64,000 nt of DNA from Devosia sediminis (GTDB lineage: Bacteria > Pseudomonadota > Alphaproteobacteria > Rhizobiales > Devosiaceae), in NCBI RefSeq assembly GCF_016411825.1, contig NZ_JAEKMH010000006.1, positions 1-64,000 on the forward strand, given 5' to 3'. The position numbers were made by a program, and so were the translations under genes. Shown here piece by piece: positions 8,090 through 18,216 of the stretch (position 1 is its first letter; each line of letters begins with the position of its first letter). Under the pieces are notes generated by a model, which saw only the letters and a program-made list of their open reading frames with translations, had not been told where the DNA came from and made no database searches.

Positions 8090-8118
8090 TTGACTTGGGA
8101 GACTCTTTTCCCTATAGA
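8090..8118 (+). promoter_or_regulatory. sigma-70 type promoter of rpmH-rnpA-yidC
   Basis: TTGACT (8090-8095) and TATAGA (8113-8118) are separated by exactly 17 bp, a near-consensus housekeeping promoter. It stands 104 bp before the rpmH start and points toward it. The strength fits a ribosomal protein operon. Confidence 0.75.
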
Positions 8119-8221
8119 CGCCACCAACCCGGAAGACGGTGCATCTGTCCGCCGTCGTCATCCATTCTGCTTTCTAGCAGCACCAAACTAGAGGAACCGT
8201 GCGGTAGCGCGGTCTGATGTC

Positions 8222-8356
8222 ATGAAGCGTACATACCAGCCCTCCAAGCTCGTGCGTGCCCGTCGTCACGGTTTCCGTGCCCGTATGGCCACCAAGGACG
8301 GCCGTATCATCCTGAACCGCCGTCGTGCGCTCGGCCGCAAGAAGCTCTCGGCCTAA
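8222..8356 (+). CDS. rpmH: 50S ribosomal protein L34
   Basis: A 44-residue, very basic protein beginning [18 protein letters not shown] and ending [11 protein letters not shown], matching L34 along its whole length. It binds 23S rRNA in the large ribosomal subunit. It is first in the conserved rpmH-rnpA-yidC-engB cluster. A near-consensus promoter lies at 8090-8118, and the spacing to rnpA is 15 nt. Confidence 0.98.
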   Translation: MKRTYQPSKLVRARRHGFRARMATKDGRIILNRRRALGRKKLSA

Positions 8357-8371
8357 GGGAAACCTGGCCGG

Positions 8372-8776
8372 ATGACGGCCGACCTTTCCCAGCCGCGAGC
8401 ATTGCGCCGCCTCAAGCGGCGCGCGCAGTTTTTGAGAGCCGCCCGGGGCAATCGCGCCGGGCGCTCTGCGTTTGGGCTGCAGGTCATTGCCGCGCCCGAG
8501 GATGACGCCGGTATCGGCTTTACCGTCACCAAGAAAGTCGGCAATTCGCCCGAGCGCAATCGCATGAAACGCCGCCTGCGCGCCGCTGCCGCAGCTTGCG
8601 CGCGTGACTTTGTGCCCGGACATGACTATGTGCTCTTGGCGCGGCGCGAAGCCCTTGGCCAGCCCTTCGAGAGAATGGTGGCCGATCTTTCCAGCCTGAT
8701 CGCTCGTGTGCATGACACAAAGTCAGGCGACAACAGAAATACTCCCGGCCGCGGCCAACGGAAACCGAGACCATGA
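8372..8776 (+). CDS. rnpA: ribonuclease P protein component
   Basis: A 134-residue basic protein, the protein subunit of RNase P, which helps the catalytic RNA remove 5' leaders from pre-tRNAs. The family signature is present as FTVTKKVGNSPERNRMKRRL (about residues 50-70). The C-terminal tail is basic and of low complexity. It follows rpmH by 15 nt and overlaps yidC by ATGA (8773-8776), so the three are translated from one transcript. The length is usual for alphaproteobacteria. Confidence 0.97.
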   Translation: MTADLSQPRALRRLKRRAQFLRAARGNRAGRSAFGLQVIAAPEDDAGIGFTVTKKVGNSPERNRMKRRLRAAAAACARDFVPGHDYVLLARREALGQPFERMVADLSSLIARVHDTKSGDNRNTPGRGQRKPRP

Positions 8777-10605
8777 ACTCTGACAATCGCAATGTCATCC
8801 TTGCCGTCGTGCTCAGCATGATCGTGCTGTTCGGCTGGCAGTTCTTCATTGCCGGCCCGCAGCTCGAGCAGGCCCAGCGCCAGGCCGAGATCGCCGCCCA
8901 GCAGCAGGCCGAGGCCGAGCAGCTTGCGGTTCCCGCGACCAATCCCGATGGCACTGCCGCCGCTCCCGCCGCCGACGCGCCGCTGGTCTTTGCCGATACC
9001 GCCACCGCGCTGGCCGCCTCCGAACGCGTCGCGATTTCCACCGCTGACCTCGAAGGCTCCATCAACCTGACCGGCGCCCGCATCGACGACCTGCGCCTGC
9101 GCCAGTACCGCGAAACCACCGAGCCGGATTCGGCCATCGTCACCCTGTTGAAGCCCGCCGGCCTGCCTGATGCCTATTTCGTCGAGCAGGGCTGGGCCGC
9201 AGCCGCCGGCTCCACCGTAGCCGTGCCCGATGGCCAGAGCGTCTGGACCGTCGAAGGCGACAATGCCTCGCTGACCGCCGGAACCCCGGTCACCCTCGTC
9301 TACGACAATGGCGCCGGTCTCATCTTCCGCCGCACCTTCGCGGTGGATGACTATTATCTCTTCACCGTCACCCAGTCGGTGGAAAATACCGGCACCGGCG
9401 ACGTGGCCCTGTTCCCCTATTCGCGCGTTGTCCGCCACGGCAACCCGAAGGTGCAGAACTTCTTCATCCAGCATGAAGGCCCGATCGGCGTCCTGGGCAC
9501 CAACAACTATGTCGCCCGCAAGTATGGCGACCTGCAGAACGAGCGCCAGGTCGATTGGGCCTCCACTTCCGGCTGGCTCGGCATTGCCGACAAGTACTGG
9601 GCCACCGCCGTGCTGCCCAATCCCGAAGCGACGATCAATGCGCGCTTCTCCTTCACCCAGCCCAACGGCACCAATGTCTTCCAGACCAGCTATGTGGAAA
9701 CCCAGCCGGTCATGGTCCCTGCCGGTGGCACAGTCAGCCACGAGGCCCATGTCTTTGCCGGCGCCAAGGAAGACAGGGTCATCAACACCTATCAGGAAAC
9801 CTACGGCTTCGACCGCCTCGACCTCCTGATCGACTGGGGTTGGTTCCACTTCCTGACCAAGCCGATGCACTGGCTGCTGGTCACCCTGTTCGGCATCCTG
9901 GGCAATTTCGGCCTCGCCATCCTGGCAGTGACCGTCATCGTCAAGGCCATCTTCTTCCCGCTGGCCAACCGCTCCTATGCGTCCATGGCCGCCATGCGCC
10001 GCGTGCAGCCGGAAATGAAGGCCCTGCAGGAGCGCTTCAAGGACGACCGCGCTGCCCAGCAGCAGGCGATGATGGAGCTCTACAAGAAAGAGAAGATCAA
10101 TCCGCTCTCTGGTTGCTGGCCCATCCTCATCCAGATCCCGGTCTTCTTCGCGCTCTATACCGTCATCTTCATCTCCATCGAGATGCGGCACGCGCCCTTC
10201 TTCGGCTGGATCCAGGACCTCGCGGCACCCGATCCGACCAATATCTTCACCCTGTTTGGTCTGATCCCCTGGAACCCGACCGCCCTGCCGATCATCGGAA
10301 GCTTCCTGCATCTGGGCGTCTGGCCGGTCATCATGGGTATCACCATGTGGGTGCAGATGCGCCTCAACCCGCCCCCGCCGGATCCGACCCAGGCCGCCAT
10401 CTTCAACTGGATGCCCGTCATCTTCACCTTCATGCTGGGCACTTTCCCGGCCGGTCTGGTGATCTACTGGGCCTGGAACAACACCCTGTCGATTGCCCAG
10501 CAGTGGTTCATCATGAAGCGCCACGGCGTCGAGGTGAACCTGCTCGGCAACATCATGGATGCCTTCCGGCGCAAGCCAAAGCCGGCCGAGCCCACCAAGA
10601 GCTGA
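8773..10605 (+). CDS. yidC: membrane protein insertase YidC
   Basis: A 610-residue YidC/Oxa1 insertase, which places membrane proteins in the inner membrane alone or with SecYEG. Residues 5-25 form the N-terminal span ([18 protein letters not shown]). A Gln/Ala-rich linker and a large periplasmic beta-domain follow (about 60-350). The five-helix catalytic core is C-terminal (about 365-580) and ends in a basic tail (KRHGVEVN and after). The long periplasmic domain is typical of Gram-negative bacteria. It overlaps rnpA by 4 nt and is followed by an intrinsic terminator-like hairpin before engB. Confidence 0.97.
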   Translation: MNSDNRNVILAVVLSMIVLFGWQFFIAGPQLEQAQRQAEIAAQQQAEAEQLAVPATNPDGTAAAPAADAPLVFADTATALAASERVAISTADLEGSINLTGARIDDLRLRQYRETTEPDSAIVTLLKPAGLPDAYFVEQGWAAAAGSTVAVPDGQSVWTVEGDNASLTAGTPVTLVYDNGAGLIFRRTFAVDDYYLFTVTQSVENTGTGDVALFPYSRVVRHGNPKVQNFFIQHEGPIGVLGTNNYVARKYGDLQNERQVDWASTSGWLGIADKYWATAVLPNPEATINARFSFTQPNGTNVFQTSYVETQPVMVPAGGTVSHEAHVFAGAKEDRVINTYQETYGFDRLDLLIDWGWFHFLTKPMHWLLVTLFGILGNFGLAILAVTVIVKAIFFPLANRSYASMAAMRRVQPEMKALQERFKDDRAAQQQAMMELYKKEKINPLSGCWPILIQIPVFFALYTVIFISIEMRHAPFFGWIQDLAAPDPTNIFTLFGLIPWNPTALPIIGSFLHLGVWPVIMGITMWVQMRLNPPPPDPTQAAIFNWMPVIFTFMLGTFPAGLVIYWAWNNTLSIAQQWFIMKRHGVEVNLLGNIMDAFRRKPKPAEPTKS

Positions 10606-10628
10606 GCCCGCAGCAACCAGATCAAAAG

Positions 10629-10659
10629 GCCCGCCGCATCGCCGGCGGGCTTCCTCTTT
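10629..10659 (+). terminator. terminator-like hairpin between yidC and engB
   Basis: GCCCGCCG (10629-10636) pairs perfectly with CGGCGGGC (10643-10650) around a 6-nt loop. A T-rich but interrupted tract (TTCCTCTTT) follows. It probably attenuates rather than fully stops transcription into engB, whose start is only 23 nt beyond the stem. Confidence 0.6.
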
Positions 10660-10672
10660 GAGGGTAACCACC

Positions 10673-11317
10673 ATGACGCAGCCCGATTATTCGCCCCACA
10701 TCATCGAACGCGGACGCCTGATGTTCGCCCGCCCCTTCCTGTTCGTGAAGGGCTGCGTCAAGCTGGCCGACCTGCCGCCCATGGACCGGGTGGAAATCGC
10801 CTTTGCCGGCCGCTCGAATGTCGGCAAGTCGAGCCTCATCAATGCCCTCTGCGGCACCTCGGGGCTGGCCCGCACATCCAACACGCCGGGCCGCACGCAG
10901 GAGCTCAATATCTTTGAGAGCCAGAGCGAGAACCTTCGGATCGTCGACATGCCGGGCTATGGCTATGCCAAGGCTCCTGAGCCCAAGGTGAAGGCCTGGA
11001 CGGCGCTGATCCACCAGTATCTGACCGGACGCGCTACCCTCAGGCGCGTCTACGTGCTGGTCGACAGCCGCCACGGCCCCAAGGACAATGACCTCTCGGT
11101 CATGAACGAACTCGACCGCGCTGCGGTCAGTTACCAGGTCGTCCTCACCAAGATCGACAAGCCCTCCGCCAAGGAGCTGGAGGCCAATATCGCCGCCACC
11201 CGCGCCGCTATCGCCAAGCGCCCCGCTGCCCATCCCGATGTCATCCTGACCTCGAGCGAAAAGGGCGACGGCCTGACCCATCTGCGCAGCGAAATCGCCC
11301 TCCTGCTCGAGAGCTGA
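10673..11317 (+). CDS. engB: ribosome biogenesis GTPase EngB/YihA
   Basis: A 214-residue TrmE-Era-EngA-EngB GTPase, needed for 50S subunit assembly. Motifs visible are G1 (GRSNVGKSS), G2 (TPGRTQ), G3 (DMPGYG) and G4 (TKIDK). I chose the start MTQPDYSP at 10673 because upstream codons run through the terminator-like hairpin and do not resemble the family. It is the fourth gene of the yidC cluster. In many relatives argB follows directly, but here argB is 36 kb away. A strong convergent terminator closes the unit. Confidence 0.96.
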   Translation: MTQPDYSPHIIERGRLMFARPFLFVKGCVKLADLPPMDRVEIAFAGRSNVGKSSLINALCGTSGLARTSNTPGRTQELNIFESQSENLRIVDMPGYGYAKAPEPKVKAWTALIHQYLTGRATLRRVYVLVDSRHGPKDNDLSVMNELDRAAVSYQVVLTKIDKPSAKELEANIAATRAAIAKRPAAHPDVILTSSEKGDGLTHLRSEIALLLES

Positions 11318-11340
11318 GGCGCGCGGCAGCCGACAAACAA

Positions 11341-11364
11341 AAAGGGCGCCCGAAGGCGCCCTTT
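11341..11364. terminator. bidirectional terminator between engB and chemoreceptor gene
   Basis: AAAGGGCGCC-CGAA-GGCGCCCTTT is a perfect 10-bp stem with a tetraloop. It has an A-run on the left and TTTGCTTTT on the right, so it can stop transcription from both convergent genes. Confidence 0.9.
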
Positions 11365-11383
11365 GCTTTTCCATGCGTGACCC

Positions 11384-12877
11384 TCAGGCAGCGCGGCGCT
11401 TGCCCGCTGTCTCGGCTGCCCGCTCGATGGTAAAGACGGCCACGATGCGGTCGAGCTCGCCGGCCTGCGCCTCGGTCTGCTCGATGGCCGCATTGGTTTC
11501 TTCCACCAGCGCCGCATTGTGTTGGGTGATCTCGTCCATCTGCCGCACCGCGACATTGACCTCGTCAATCGCCACTGCCTGCTCGCGGCCGGCCGCAGCG
11601 ATTTCGCCGATGAGCGTAGCGCTTTCGGTGACCGACACATTGAGCGCGCTGATGCGCTCGCCGATCTGCAGAACCACCTGCGTGCCCGATTTGACTTCAC
11701 CGACCGACAGGTCGATGAGCTGCTTGATCTCCGAGGAGGCTTCCGCTGCACTCTGGGCGAGGCGTCGCACTTCCACGGCGACCACGGCAAAGCCCTTGCC
11801 AGCTTCCCCGGCCCGCGCCGCTTCCACCGAAGCATTGAGCGCCAGGAGATTGGTCTGGAAAGCGATGTCGTCGATCAGTCCGATAATGTTGGAGATCTTG
11901 GCCGAGGAGGCCGAGATTTTTTCCATGGCGGCCTTGGCAGCTTCCATGGCCGCCCCGCTTTCGAGCGCAATGCGCGAGGCCGAACTCACAGCTTCATTGG
12001 CACTTTCGGCGCGCCTGGCATTGGCACCGACGGTGGACGAAAGCTGTTCGACCGTGGCCGAGGTTTCCTCGACCATAGCCGCCTGGCGGCTGGTGCGCTC
12101 GGAAAGGTCGTTCGAGCCGGCCAGGATTTCGCCGGTGGCCGTCTTGAGGCGGCGCGAAGTTTCCTGCAATTCGCCCATCACCCGCGCCAGTCGGTCGGCC
12201 ACCGCATTGGTATTGTCGCGCAGTGCCGCAAAGGCCCCGGTAAAATTGCCCGTCACCCGCTGGCTGAGATCAGCCTGCGCCAGACCCGACAGCACCTGCC
12301 CGCTGGCGGTCAGCCCGCCATCCAGAGCTGCGAGCAGCGCATTGACCTCGAGGGCAAGCTGGCGCAACTCGCCCTGCTCGTAGTCGCTCTCGACCCGCTC
12401 ACTCAGATTACCCTGCATTACCGCCTGCAGCACTGCCCGCAGGTCATCGGTCAGCCGGTCGGAGGCGCGGCGGCGCTGGCCATCGGCGACACCCCGCTGG
12501 CGCTCGCTTTCCTCCAAGGCCGACTGCTGGATTAGCGCCTCGCGGAACCGGCCGAAGGCATCGAACATCACGGTAAGCTCGTCCTGCGCCTTTTGCGCCG
12601 GAATGACGACGTCGGTCTGGCCCGAAGTCAGCGCGCCCGTGATCTGCACAAGGCTCGCCAGCCGCTGCGCCACCACCTTGCGGAACAGCAGGAACACTGA
12701 AAGGCAGCCAGCCGCAGCCGCTGCCCCGGCGGCAAACAATGGCGCGATGATCGCCATGTTGCCTACTGCCAGCAACTGCACCAGCGCCACACCGCCGAAA
12801 CCGACGACGAGAACACCGAACACCAGAAAGGCGAGGACGAGTTTATGAGTGATGGAAAGTTGGCCGAAGCGGCGCAT
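11384..12877 (-). CDS. methyl-accepting chemotaxis protein without periplasmic sensor
   Basis: A chemoreceptor of 497 residues from the Met at 12877 ([13 protein letters not shown]); a longer start at 12910 adds 11 codons. Two membrane spans (about residues 12-32 and 40-62) are separated by only a few residues, so there is no periplasmic ligand domain. A long HAMP and linker region follows. The signalling hairpin tip reads [20 protein letters not shown], the binding site for CheA and CheW. The input is therefore likely cytoplasmic or membrane-state sensing. It stands alone here, and the chemotaxis operon that begins at 63.6 kb is distant. Confidence 0.93.
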   Translation of the reverse strand: MRRFGQLSITHKLVLAFLVFGVLVVGFGGVALVQLLAVGNMAIIAPLFAAGAAAAAGCLSVFLLFRKVVAQRLASLVQITGALTSGQTDVVIPAQKAQDELTVMFDAFGRFREALIQQSALEESERQRGVADGQRRRASDRLTDDLRAVLQAVMQGNLSERVESDYEQGELRQLALEVNALLAALDGGLTASGQVLSGLAQADLSQRVTGNFTGAFAALRDNTNAVADRLARVMGELQETSRRLKTATGEILAGSNDLSERTSRQAAMVEETSATVEQLSSTVGANARRAESANEAVSSASRIALESGAAMEAAKAAMEKISASSAKISNIIGLIDDIAFQTNLLALNASVEAARAGEAGKGFAVVAVEVRRLAQSAAEASSEIKQLIDLSVGEVKSGTQVVLQIGERISALNVSVTESATLIGEIAAAGREQAVAIDEVNVAVRQMDEITQHNAALVEETNAAIEQTEAQAGELDRIVAVFTIERAAETAGKRRAA

Positions 12878-12942
12878 GGAAAGGCCTGATGCACAGAAGG
12901 AAACTGGCACCGACCATCCACCCGATATGGTTAATTCGGTCT

Positions 12943-13662
12943 TTATCGCCGCGCGTGCGCGCCCAGCATGAACTGCGCGATAGAGTCGCGGATGCGGGCG
13001 CTGTCAGAGGCCGTGGTGAAAGAGCCCAGCGCCTTCTCGATGACCGCGTCCTCCGCCCGGCCGCGCCGCAGCTCGACCAGGGCAGTGCCATAGACATCGT
13101 CGAATTCCGGGTGCGGCTGAAAGCTCAGCGCCGCGCCATTGGCATAGTGGAGGCCCGCATTGGGCGTGAATTCGGAGGCGAGGATCACCTGCGCCTCCTT
13201 TGGCGGCACGATGACCTGGTCCTGATGCGAGCAGACGACGTTGATGCTGTCGGGCGCGCTGCTGAAAAAATCGGGACGATTGACGACGCGATAGGAGTGC
13301 CGCCCAAGGCCCCAGCCCTTTTCGGACTTGCGCACGTCCCCGCCCAGCGCATCGGCCATAACCTGGTGCCCGAAGCAGATGCCGAGCATGGGCGTGCCGG
13401 CACTATAGGCCTTGCGGATGAACTCGCGCAGCGGCGGCAGCCAGGCATGGTCCTCATAGACCCCGGCGGACGAGCCGGTGATGGCGATGCCCTCGAGCGC
13501 CGCAGGATCAGGCAAGGTCTCGCCATCGAGCACACGGACCGCATCATAGTCGAAGCCATGCCCGGTCGAAGCGAACATCTCCTGGAACATGGCCGTATAG
13601 GGGTCGAACCTGTCCTTGAGCGGATCGGGAACCTTGCCGACTTCGATGATGGTGAGCTTCAT
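12943..13662 (-). CDS. class I glutamine amidotransferase-like protein
   Basis: A 239-residue single-domain GATase1 protein. The nucleophile elbow is GICFGHQ (Cys96), and the His-Glu part of the triad is HPEFDD (His184, Glu186). Stand-alone members hydrolyse glutamine or gamma-glutamyl amides, for example gamma-glutamyl-gamma-aminobutyrate or GMP-synthase-like proteins; the substrate cannot be told from this sequence. There is no signal peptide. It is followed on the same strand by the chemoreceptor gene after 65 nt and preceded by msrB after 53 nt, but a functional link is not evident. Confidence 0.88.
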   Translation of the reverse strand: MKLTIIEVGKVPDPLKDRFDPYTAMFQEMFASTGHGFDYDAVRVLDGETLPDPAALEGIAITGSSAGVYEDHAWLPPLREFIRKAYSAGTPMLGICFGHQVMADALGGDVRKSEKGWGLGRHSYRVVNRPDFFSSAPDSINVVCSHQDQVIVPPKEAQVILASEFTPNAGLHYANGAALSFQPHPEFDDVYGTALVELRRGRAEDAVIEKALGSFTTASDSARIRDSIAQFMLGAHARR

Positions 13663-13715
13663 GGCTATTCAGAAATCCTCTATGCCACTGGCATATCGGA
13701 CTTCGCGTCGCCCGA

Positions 13716-14204
13716 TCAAGCCGCCGGCTCGAACCTCAGCGCAACCCCGTTAATGCAATAACGCAGGCCTGTCGGCGCCGGGCCATCCTCGAACACATGG
13801 CCCTGGTGCCCGCCGCAATTGGCGCAGTGCACTTCGACGCGGCTCATGAAGAGGGTGTTGTCTTCCTTGGTGCCGATGCTCTGTGGGATGTAATCGTAAA
13901 AGCTCGGCCAGCCGGTGCCGCTGTCGAACTTGGTGTCGGAGGCGAAGAGCGGTTCGTCGCAGCCGGCGCAGTGGAATACCCCTGCCCGCTTTTCGTCATT
14001 GAGCGGCGAGGTGAAGGGATGTTCGGTATTTTCGTGGCGCAGCACCTGATAGGCCTCGGGGGAGAGCCGTGCCTTCCATTCTTCGTCGCTGAGGGTAAAG
14101 GGGAAATTCCCTTCGGCAGCAACAGCGCCGCGGCCCAGGCCAAGCATGGCGCCCAGGCTCAACAGCGAGCCGGAAATCAAAACCTTGCGGCGATCGAAGC
14201 GCAT
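13716..14204 (-). CDS. msrB: peptide-methionine (R)-S-oxide reductase, exported
   Basis: MsrB reduces the R form of oxidised methionine in proteins. The N-terminus MRFDRRKVLISGSLLSLGAM has a twin-arginine and hydrophobic stretch, suggesting export by Tat to the periplasm. The mature domain has the two zinc-binding CxxC pairs (CAGC, CANC), GTGWPSFY and the catalytic Cys in RYCINGVAL near the C-terminus. I favour the Met at 14204, giving 162 residues; longer starts at 14210, 14216 and 14276 exist. A periplasmic MsrB would protect envelope proteins from oxidation. It is the second gene upstream of the chemoreceptor on the minus strand. Confidence 0.94.
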   Translation of the reverse strand: MRFDRRKVLISGSLLSLGAMLGLGRGAVAAEGNFPFTLSDEEWKARLSPEAYQVLRHENTEHPFTSPLNDEKRAGVFHCAGCDEPLFASDTKFDSGTGWPSFYDYIPQSIGTKEDNTLFMSRVEVHCANCGGHQGHVFEDGPAPTGLRYCINGVALRFEPAA

Positions 14205-14354
14205 CGACATCTCCATCAGCTCAGGGCTCTCGGAAAAGGCAACGTGACCATAACAGGCCTGAGCCTCTCTGGTCACGTCGAGGGTGGGGTTCCACGCCCT
14301 GGAGCTTGCTGCGGAACCCCTATGCCTGCTTATTCGGCAAGCGGCAGGCTTTCG

Positions 14355-14921
14355 TTACATCGCCGGGAGGAGCACGGCGTCGATGACGTGGATCACGCCA
14401 TTGGACTGGTCGACGTCAGCGATGGTCACGGTGGCGGTGCCGCCATTGGCATCGGTGATCTTGACGTTGTCGCCGTCGAGGCTGAAGGTCAGCTCGCCAC
14501 CCTGGACGGTCGCGGCCTTGTATTCACCGCCATTGTCCTCGATCATCTTGATCAGGTCAGCCGAGTGAATGTCACCGGCGATGACGTGGTAGGTCAGGAC
14601 GGCAGTGAGCTGATCCTTGGCTTCCGGAGCCAGCAGACCTTCCACGGTGCCGGCCGGCAGTGCTTCAAACGCAGCGTTGACCGGAGCGAAAACGGTAAAC
14701 GGGCCCGGGCCTTCGAGGGTCTCGACGAGACCGGCAGCCTGCACGGCAGCGACCAGGGTAGTGTGGTCAGCCGAGTTCACCGCATTCTGGATGATGTTGT
14801 TGGTAGCCGGCATGGCGGCGCCGCCAACCATGGGCGCATCCTGGGCAATGACGGCAGCGCCCGAGAGCGAGCCAAAGGCGAGAACGGCGGCAACGGAGAG
14901 GGCACGAAGAGAAACGGTCAT
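14355..14921 (-). CDS. secreted fasciclin (FAS1) domain protein
   Basis: A 188-residue secreted protein with a clear Sec signal peptide (LRALSVAAVLAFGSLSGAAV, then AQD) and one FAS1 domain. The H1 box is GPFTVFAPVNAAFEALP and the H2-like end is GVIHVIDAVLLP. FAS1 domains are adhesion modules, and in bacteria single-domain forms are periplasmic or surface proteins often linked to stress or symbiosis. Codon use resembles the neighbours. It is separated from tolB by 312 bp and from msrB by 150 bp, so it is probably its own transcription unit. Confidence 0.92.
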   Translation of the reverse strand: MTVSLRALSVAAVLAFGSLSGAAVIAQDAPMVGGAAMPATNNIIQNAVNSADHTTLVAAVQAAGLVETLEGPGPFTVFAPVNAAFEALPAGTVEGLLAPEAKDQLTAVLTYHVIAGDIHSADLIKMIEDNGGEYKAATVQGGELTFSLDGDNVKITDANGGTATVTIADVDQSNGVIHVIDAVLLPAM

Positions 14922-15187
14922 CTGGTAGTTCCTTCCTGTATGAATTCTGGTCCCACTCCTCGGTGGGGTCGCAGGAAGCTACGGGCGGTTGGCAAAACCA
15001 GTTTCGCCACGATCAGAAAGAGTTCTATTTTTTGATTTTTTTACAAAGCCATTACCTTTCAATTACTTAGATGAACTCCGCCTCGCAAGTCGGACGGTTT
15101 CTCGAAAGAAATCTCATGTGATCCAACTGCGGGGCGAGCTCGTAAGAAGCCGTCAATCAGCTGCGGAGTTCCTCCCGGCCAAAGAAA
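14922..15187. other. intergenic region upstream of the fasciclin gene
   Basis: No gene is supported. A 94-codon plus-strand frame (14989-15273) runs through the tolB terminator and into tolB, and it is rejected. The region holds an AT-rich patch (about 15018-15065) likely to contain the promoter of the fasciclin gene, but no hexamer pair is clear enough to name. Confidence 0.5.
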
Positions 15188-15212
15188 AAACCCCGGACCG
15201 CGTCCGGGGTTT
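15188..15212 (-). terminator. intrinsic terminator of tolQRAB
   Basis: AAACCCCGGAC and GTCCGGGGTTT form an 11-bp perfect stem with a 3-nt loop. On the minus strand it is followed by a T-run (TTTTTTCTTT), so it ends the tol operon just after tolB. That tolB carries its own terminator here shows the operon no longer continues into pal. Confidence 0.9.
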
Positions 15213-15233
15213 CTTGCCAGGTCTGAAGTCTGA

Positions 15234-16544
15234 TCAGCCGCGCAGGCCGGACCAGGAAGGGTCGGAGGCATAGCTTTCGGTGGGCACGGTCTGGGCCGCG
15301 CGGCCCCAGATGTCCACACTCATCAGGCGCGGGCCGTCATTGCCGCCCGGATCCTGGTAGAACATGATGACCCGGCCGTTCGGCGCCCAGGTCGGACCCT
15401 CGGCATGGTAACCCGAATAGAGCAGGCGCTCGCCCGACCCATCGGGGGCCATGATGCCGATATGGAACTGCCCGCCCGACTGACGGGTAAAGGCGATGAG
15501 ATCGCCGGCGGGCGACCAGACCGGGGTCGAATAACTGCCCTGGCCGAAGCTGATGCGCTGCGCGTTCCCGCCGCCTGCACCCATCATGTAGATCTGCGGC
15601 GAGCCACCGCGATCGCTTTCGAAGATGATGCGGCTGCCATCGGGCGAGAAGGACGGCGCCGTGTCGATGGCCGCCCCCGAGGTGAGCTGCATCGGCTGAC
15701 CACCGCCGGTGGAAACAGCATAGATATTGGTGCTGCCGCCCTGCTCCACCGAGAAGGCGACCGTGCCGCCATCGGGCGAGAAGCGCGGGGCGAACGTCAT
15801 GGCGCCGACATTGGCGAGGCGCTGCTGCTGGCCGGTGGACAATTGCAGCAGATAGACCTGCGGATTGCCGTCGGCAAAATTCATGTAGGTGACGAGGTCG
15901 CCATTGGGCGAGAAGCGCGGCGTCAGCGCCATGGACTGGCCATCGGTCAGGTAGCTGGCATTGGCGCCGTCCTGGTCCATGATGGCCAGGCGCCGCACGC
16001 GATTGGCCTTGGGCCCGCTTTCGGCCACATAGAGCACGCGGGTATCGAAATAGCCGGTGCCGCCCGAAAGCTGCGAATAGATCGCGTCGGACACGAGGTG
16101 CCCGATGCGGCGGGCCGAGCTCGGATCGGTGGCGTAGGAATTGCCGACCACCTGCGCGCCCTGCTGGGTATCCCAGACGCGGACCTGGGCCGAGATCTGC
16201 CCACCGCGTTCCACCGCGCCCATTACCACGCCATCGACATTGGCGGTGCGCCAGACGTTGAAGTCCGGCGTCGCGTTGACATCCCCCAGCTGCACCGGCA
16301 GCGAGGCCGGATCGAGCGGCAGGAAGAGGCCCGAGCGCCTGAGGTTGTTGCGCACGATATCGGCGATCTCGCGCCCGAAGGCGGGATCGGACGAGGCGAA
16401 ATCGGGAATGGCGATCGGCAGCGGCTGGAAATTGGCGCCTTCCACCACGATGCGCAGTTGCGCCAGGGACATGGGGGCAGTGGCCAGCAGGGCGCCGCCA
16501 GCGAGGCCAAGCTTGAGCGCAGTACGGCGCGTCATCAGTGTCAT
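15234..16544 (-). CDS. tolB: Tol-Pal system protein TolB
   Basis: A 436-residue periplasmic beta-propeller that binds Pal and links it to TolA during outer-membrane constriction. The N-terminus (MTRRTALKLGLAGGALLATA) is a signal peptide with a twin arginine; the mature part starts near QLRIVVEG. The N-terminal alpha/beta domain is followed by repeated propeller blades (motifs such as RFSPNGDLVTYM, SFSPDGSRIIFESD, WSPAGDLIAFT). It is last of tolQ-tolR-tolA-tolB on the minus strand, 65 nt after tolA. In most proteobacteria pal follows directly; here a terminator does, and pal is at 42.7 kb. Confidence 0.97.
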   Translation of the reverse strand: MTLMTRRTALKLGLAGGALLATAPMSLAQLRIVVEGANFQPLPIAIPDFASSDPAFGREIADIVRNNLRRSGLFLPLDPASLPVQLGDVNATPDFNVWRTANVDGVVMGAVERGGQISAQVRVWDTQQGAQVVGNSYATDPSSARRIGHLVSDAIYSQLSGGTGYFDTRVLYVAESGPKANRVRRLAIMDQDGANASYLTDGQSMALTPRFSPNGDLVTYMNFADGNPQVYLLQLSTGQQQRLANVGAMTFAPRFSPDGGTVAFSVEQGGSTNIYAVSTGGGQPMQLTSGAAIDTAPSFSPDGSRIIFESDRGGSPQIYMMGAGGGNAQRISFGQGSYSTPVWSPAGDLIAFTRQSGGQFHIGIMAPDGSGERLLYSGYHAEGPTWAPNGRVIMFYQDPGGNDGPRLMSVDIWGRAAQTVPTESYASDPSWSGLRG

Positions 16545-16609
16545 GGTCTAGATCTCTCCGGTCTTGCCGTTTCGGCCGCAGTTTGGCCAGCAGAAAGGCA
16601 AATTCAAGG

Positions 16610-17764
16610 TCAGGGTCTGAGTTCGATTTCGATCTGGCGCCATTCATCATAGGCGTCGGCGGAAAGCATGGAATAGGGTCCGCACTGCACCACGGCACGC
16701 TGTGCGGCGCGGGCGATCGACTGCCCGGCGGGCGAGCTGTCGCTGGCGATGACCTGCGGCGTACCATTGACGCTGCCGTCGCGGTTCATGCTCACCGACA
16801 GGGTGACATTGAGGCCGCTATTGAAGTCCGACGGCAACAGGTTCCAGCAGGTCTTGATCTTGGCAACCAGACCATCGATTGCAGTCTGGCTCAAGCGTGC
16901 AGACGTACCGCCCGTATCGCCCAGGGTCGGCGAGCCCCCCTGCCCGGTGGTACCACCGGTCGTGGGGGCATTGTTGATGATCGAGGAAATGTCATCAGCC
17001 GTCTCCGAACTGATTTCGGTCGGCGGCGCAGCCTGGGCGGCAGCCGCGGCCTGGCGCTGACGTTCTTCTTCCTCGCGGCGACGACGCTCGGCGGCCTGCG
17101 CCTGCTCACGCACCTGCGCCAGGTCGGCCGGGCGCGATGTCGGCAAGGCCACATCCACCTGCGGCGTCGGTTCGGGGGTCGGTTCAGGAGTCGGCTCGGG
17201 TTCCGGCTCCGGGGTCGGCTCCGGTTCGGGCTCAGGCTCGGGCGCGGGTTCCGGCTCAGGGGTCGGTTCGGGCACCGGTTCTGGCTCGGGCTCGGGTTCA
17301 GGCGGTGGTGCGAGGTCGTCGGGGCGGGTTTGCGGCAAAGCCGGCGCTGGGGTGGGCTCGGGCTCGGGTTCGGGCTCCGGCGCAGGCTCCGGTTCGGGGG
17401 CGGGCTCGGGCTCGGGTTCAGGCTCGGGCGTGGGCTCAGCCTCAGGGGCCGGGGCCGTCTCGGTCACCGGAGCAGGCGTTGGCACATCGGCCGGTGACGG
17501 CGTCACCTGGTTCTCTTCGGTATTGCCGGTTGGCTGTGCCAGTTCGGCCGGGTCCTCGGATTCGACGATCGAGGGTGTATCGGTCTCGACAACGGTGCTG
17601 TCGAGCTGACCGGCGCGGATATTGGAATATTCCTCGATCGGCACCAGATCGACGGCGATCGACTGCGTGGTTACCTGCAGGGGTTCGGTCGATCCAAGAT
17701 TGATCAGGCCGATAACCAGCAGCAACACATGAACGGATACCGATACGCCAAGGCCAGTGCGCAT
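16610..17764 (-). CDS. tolA: Tol-Pal system protein TolA
   Basis: A protein of about 384 residues that bridges the inner-membrane TolQR motor and the periplasm. The start [15 protein letters not shown] gives an N-terminal membrane anchor (about residues 5-25). A long Pro-Glu/Pro-Ala-rich domain II follows, with EPEPEP-type repeats over about 120 residues, then a charged helical stretch (REEEERQRQ). The C-terminal TonB/TolA-like domain starts after [15 protein letters not shown]. The Pro-Glu repeat replaces the usual Ala/Lys helix, a form seen in other alphaproteobacteria. The start is 10 nt after the tolR stop. Confidence 0.93.
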   Translation of the reverse strand: MRTGLGVSVSVHVLLLVIGLINLGSTEPLQVTTQSIAVDLVPIEEYSNIRAGQLDSTVVETDTPSIVESEDPAELAQPTGNTEENQVTPSPADVPTPAPVTETAPAPEAEPTPEPEPEPEPAPEPEPAPEPEPEPEPTPAPALPQTRPDDLAPPPEPEPEPEPVPEPTPEPEPAPEPEPEPEPTPEPEPEPTPEPTPEPTPQVDVALPTSRPADLAQVREQAQAAERRRREEEERQRQAAAAAQAAPPTEISSETADDISSIINNAPTTGGTTGQGGSPTLGDTGGTSARLSQTAIDGLVAKIKTCWNLLPSDFNSGLNVTLSVSMNRDGSVNGTPQVIASDSSPAGQSIARAAQRAVVQCGPYSMLSADAYDEWRQIEIELRP

Positions 17765-17774
17765 ACGCTGGGGC

Positions 17775-18215
17775 CTATCTCTCGCGCTCGGTGACGAGCC
17801 CGATCTTGGTATAACCGGCAGCGGACAGCAGGCCCATGACCCGCATGACCGTGCCGTAATTGGCTGTGGTATCGCCACGCAGGAACACACGATCCTCGAC
17901 CGTGGCCAGCGTCCCCACGGTGGCCACGAGATCGGCTTCCGTCACCGGGGTCTCGTCGACAAAGATGGCGCCTTCGGGCGTCACGGCGACAGTGATCGGT
18001 CGCGTCTGGCTGGCCATGTCGCCAGCGGCGGTGCGCGGCAGATCGACAGACACGCCCGATGTCATCATCGGGGCCGCGACCATCATGATGATGAGCAGCA
18101 CCAGCATGACGTCCACCATCGGCGTCACGTTGATCTCGCTCATCACGCCGCTGCGCTTGCGCCGGCGACGGCGTCCGCCGCCTCCGCCACCGCCCGATGG
18201 TCCACCCATGCCCAT
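17775..18215 (-). CDS. tolR: Tol-Pal system protein TolR
   Basis: A 146-residue ExbD/TolR-family stator protein. The Gly-rich and Arg-rich cytoplasmic start ([14 protein letters not shown]) precedes [24 protein letters not shown] sequence. Its membrane Asp (in TPMVDV) carries protons to power TolA. The periplasmic domain ends in [15 protein letters not shown] chose the ATG at 18215, which follows the tolQ stop after 1 nt. The poly-Gly/poly-Arg run is unusually long but is seen in rhizobial TolR. Confidence 0.96.
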   Translation of the reverse strand: MGMGGPSGGGGGGGRRRRRKRSGVMSEINVTPMVDVMLVLLIIMMVAAPMMTSGVSVDLPRTAAGDMASQTRPITVAVTPEGAIFVDETPVTEADLVATVGTLATVEDRVFLRGDTTANYGTVMRVMGLLSAAGYTKIGLVTERER

Positions 18216-18216
18216 G

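Noticed and set aside
8626..10674. 682-codon minus-strand open frame over yidC
   Set aside because: Antisense shadow of yidC caused by high GC at third positions; the peptide is His/Gly/Asp-rich low complexity and has no family features.
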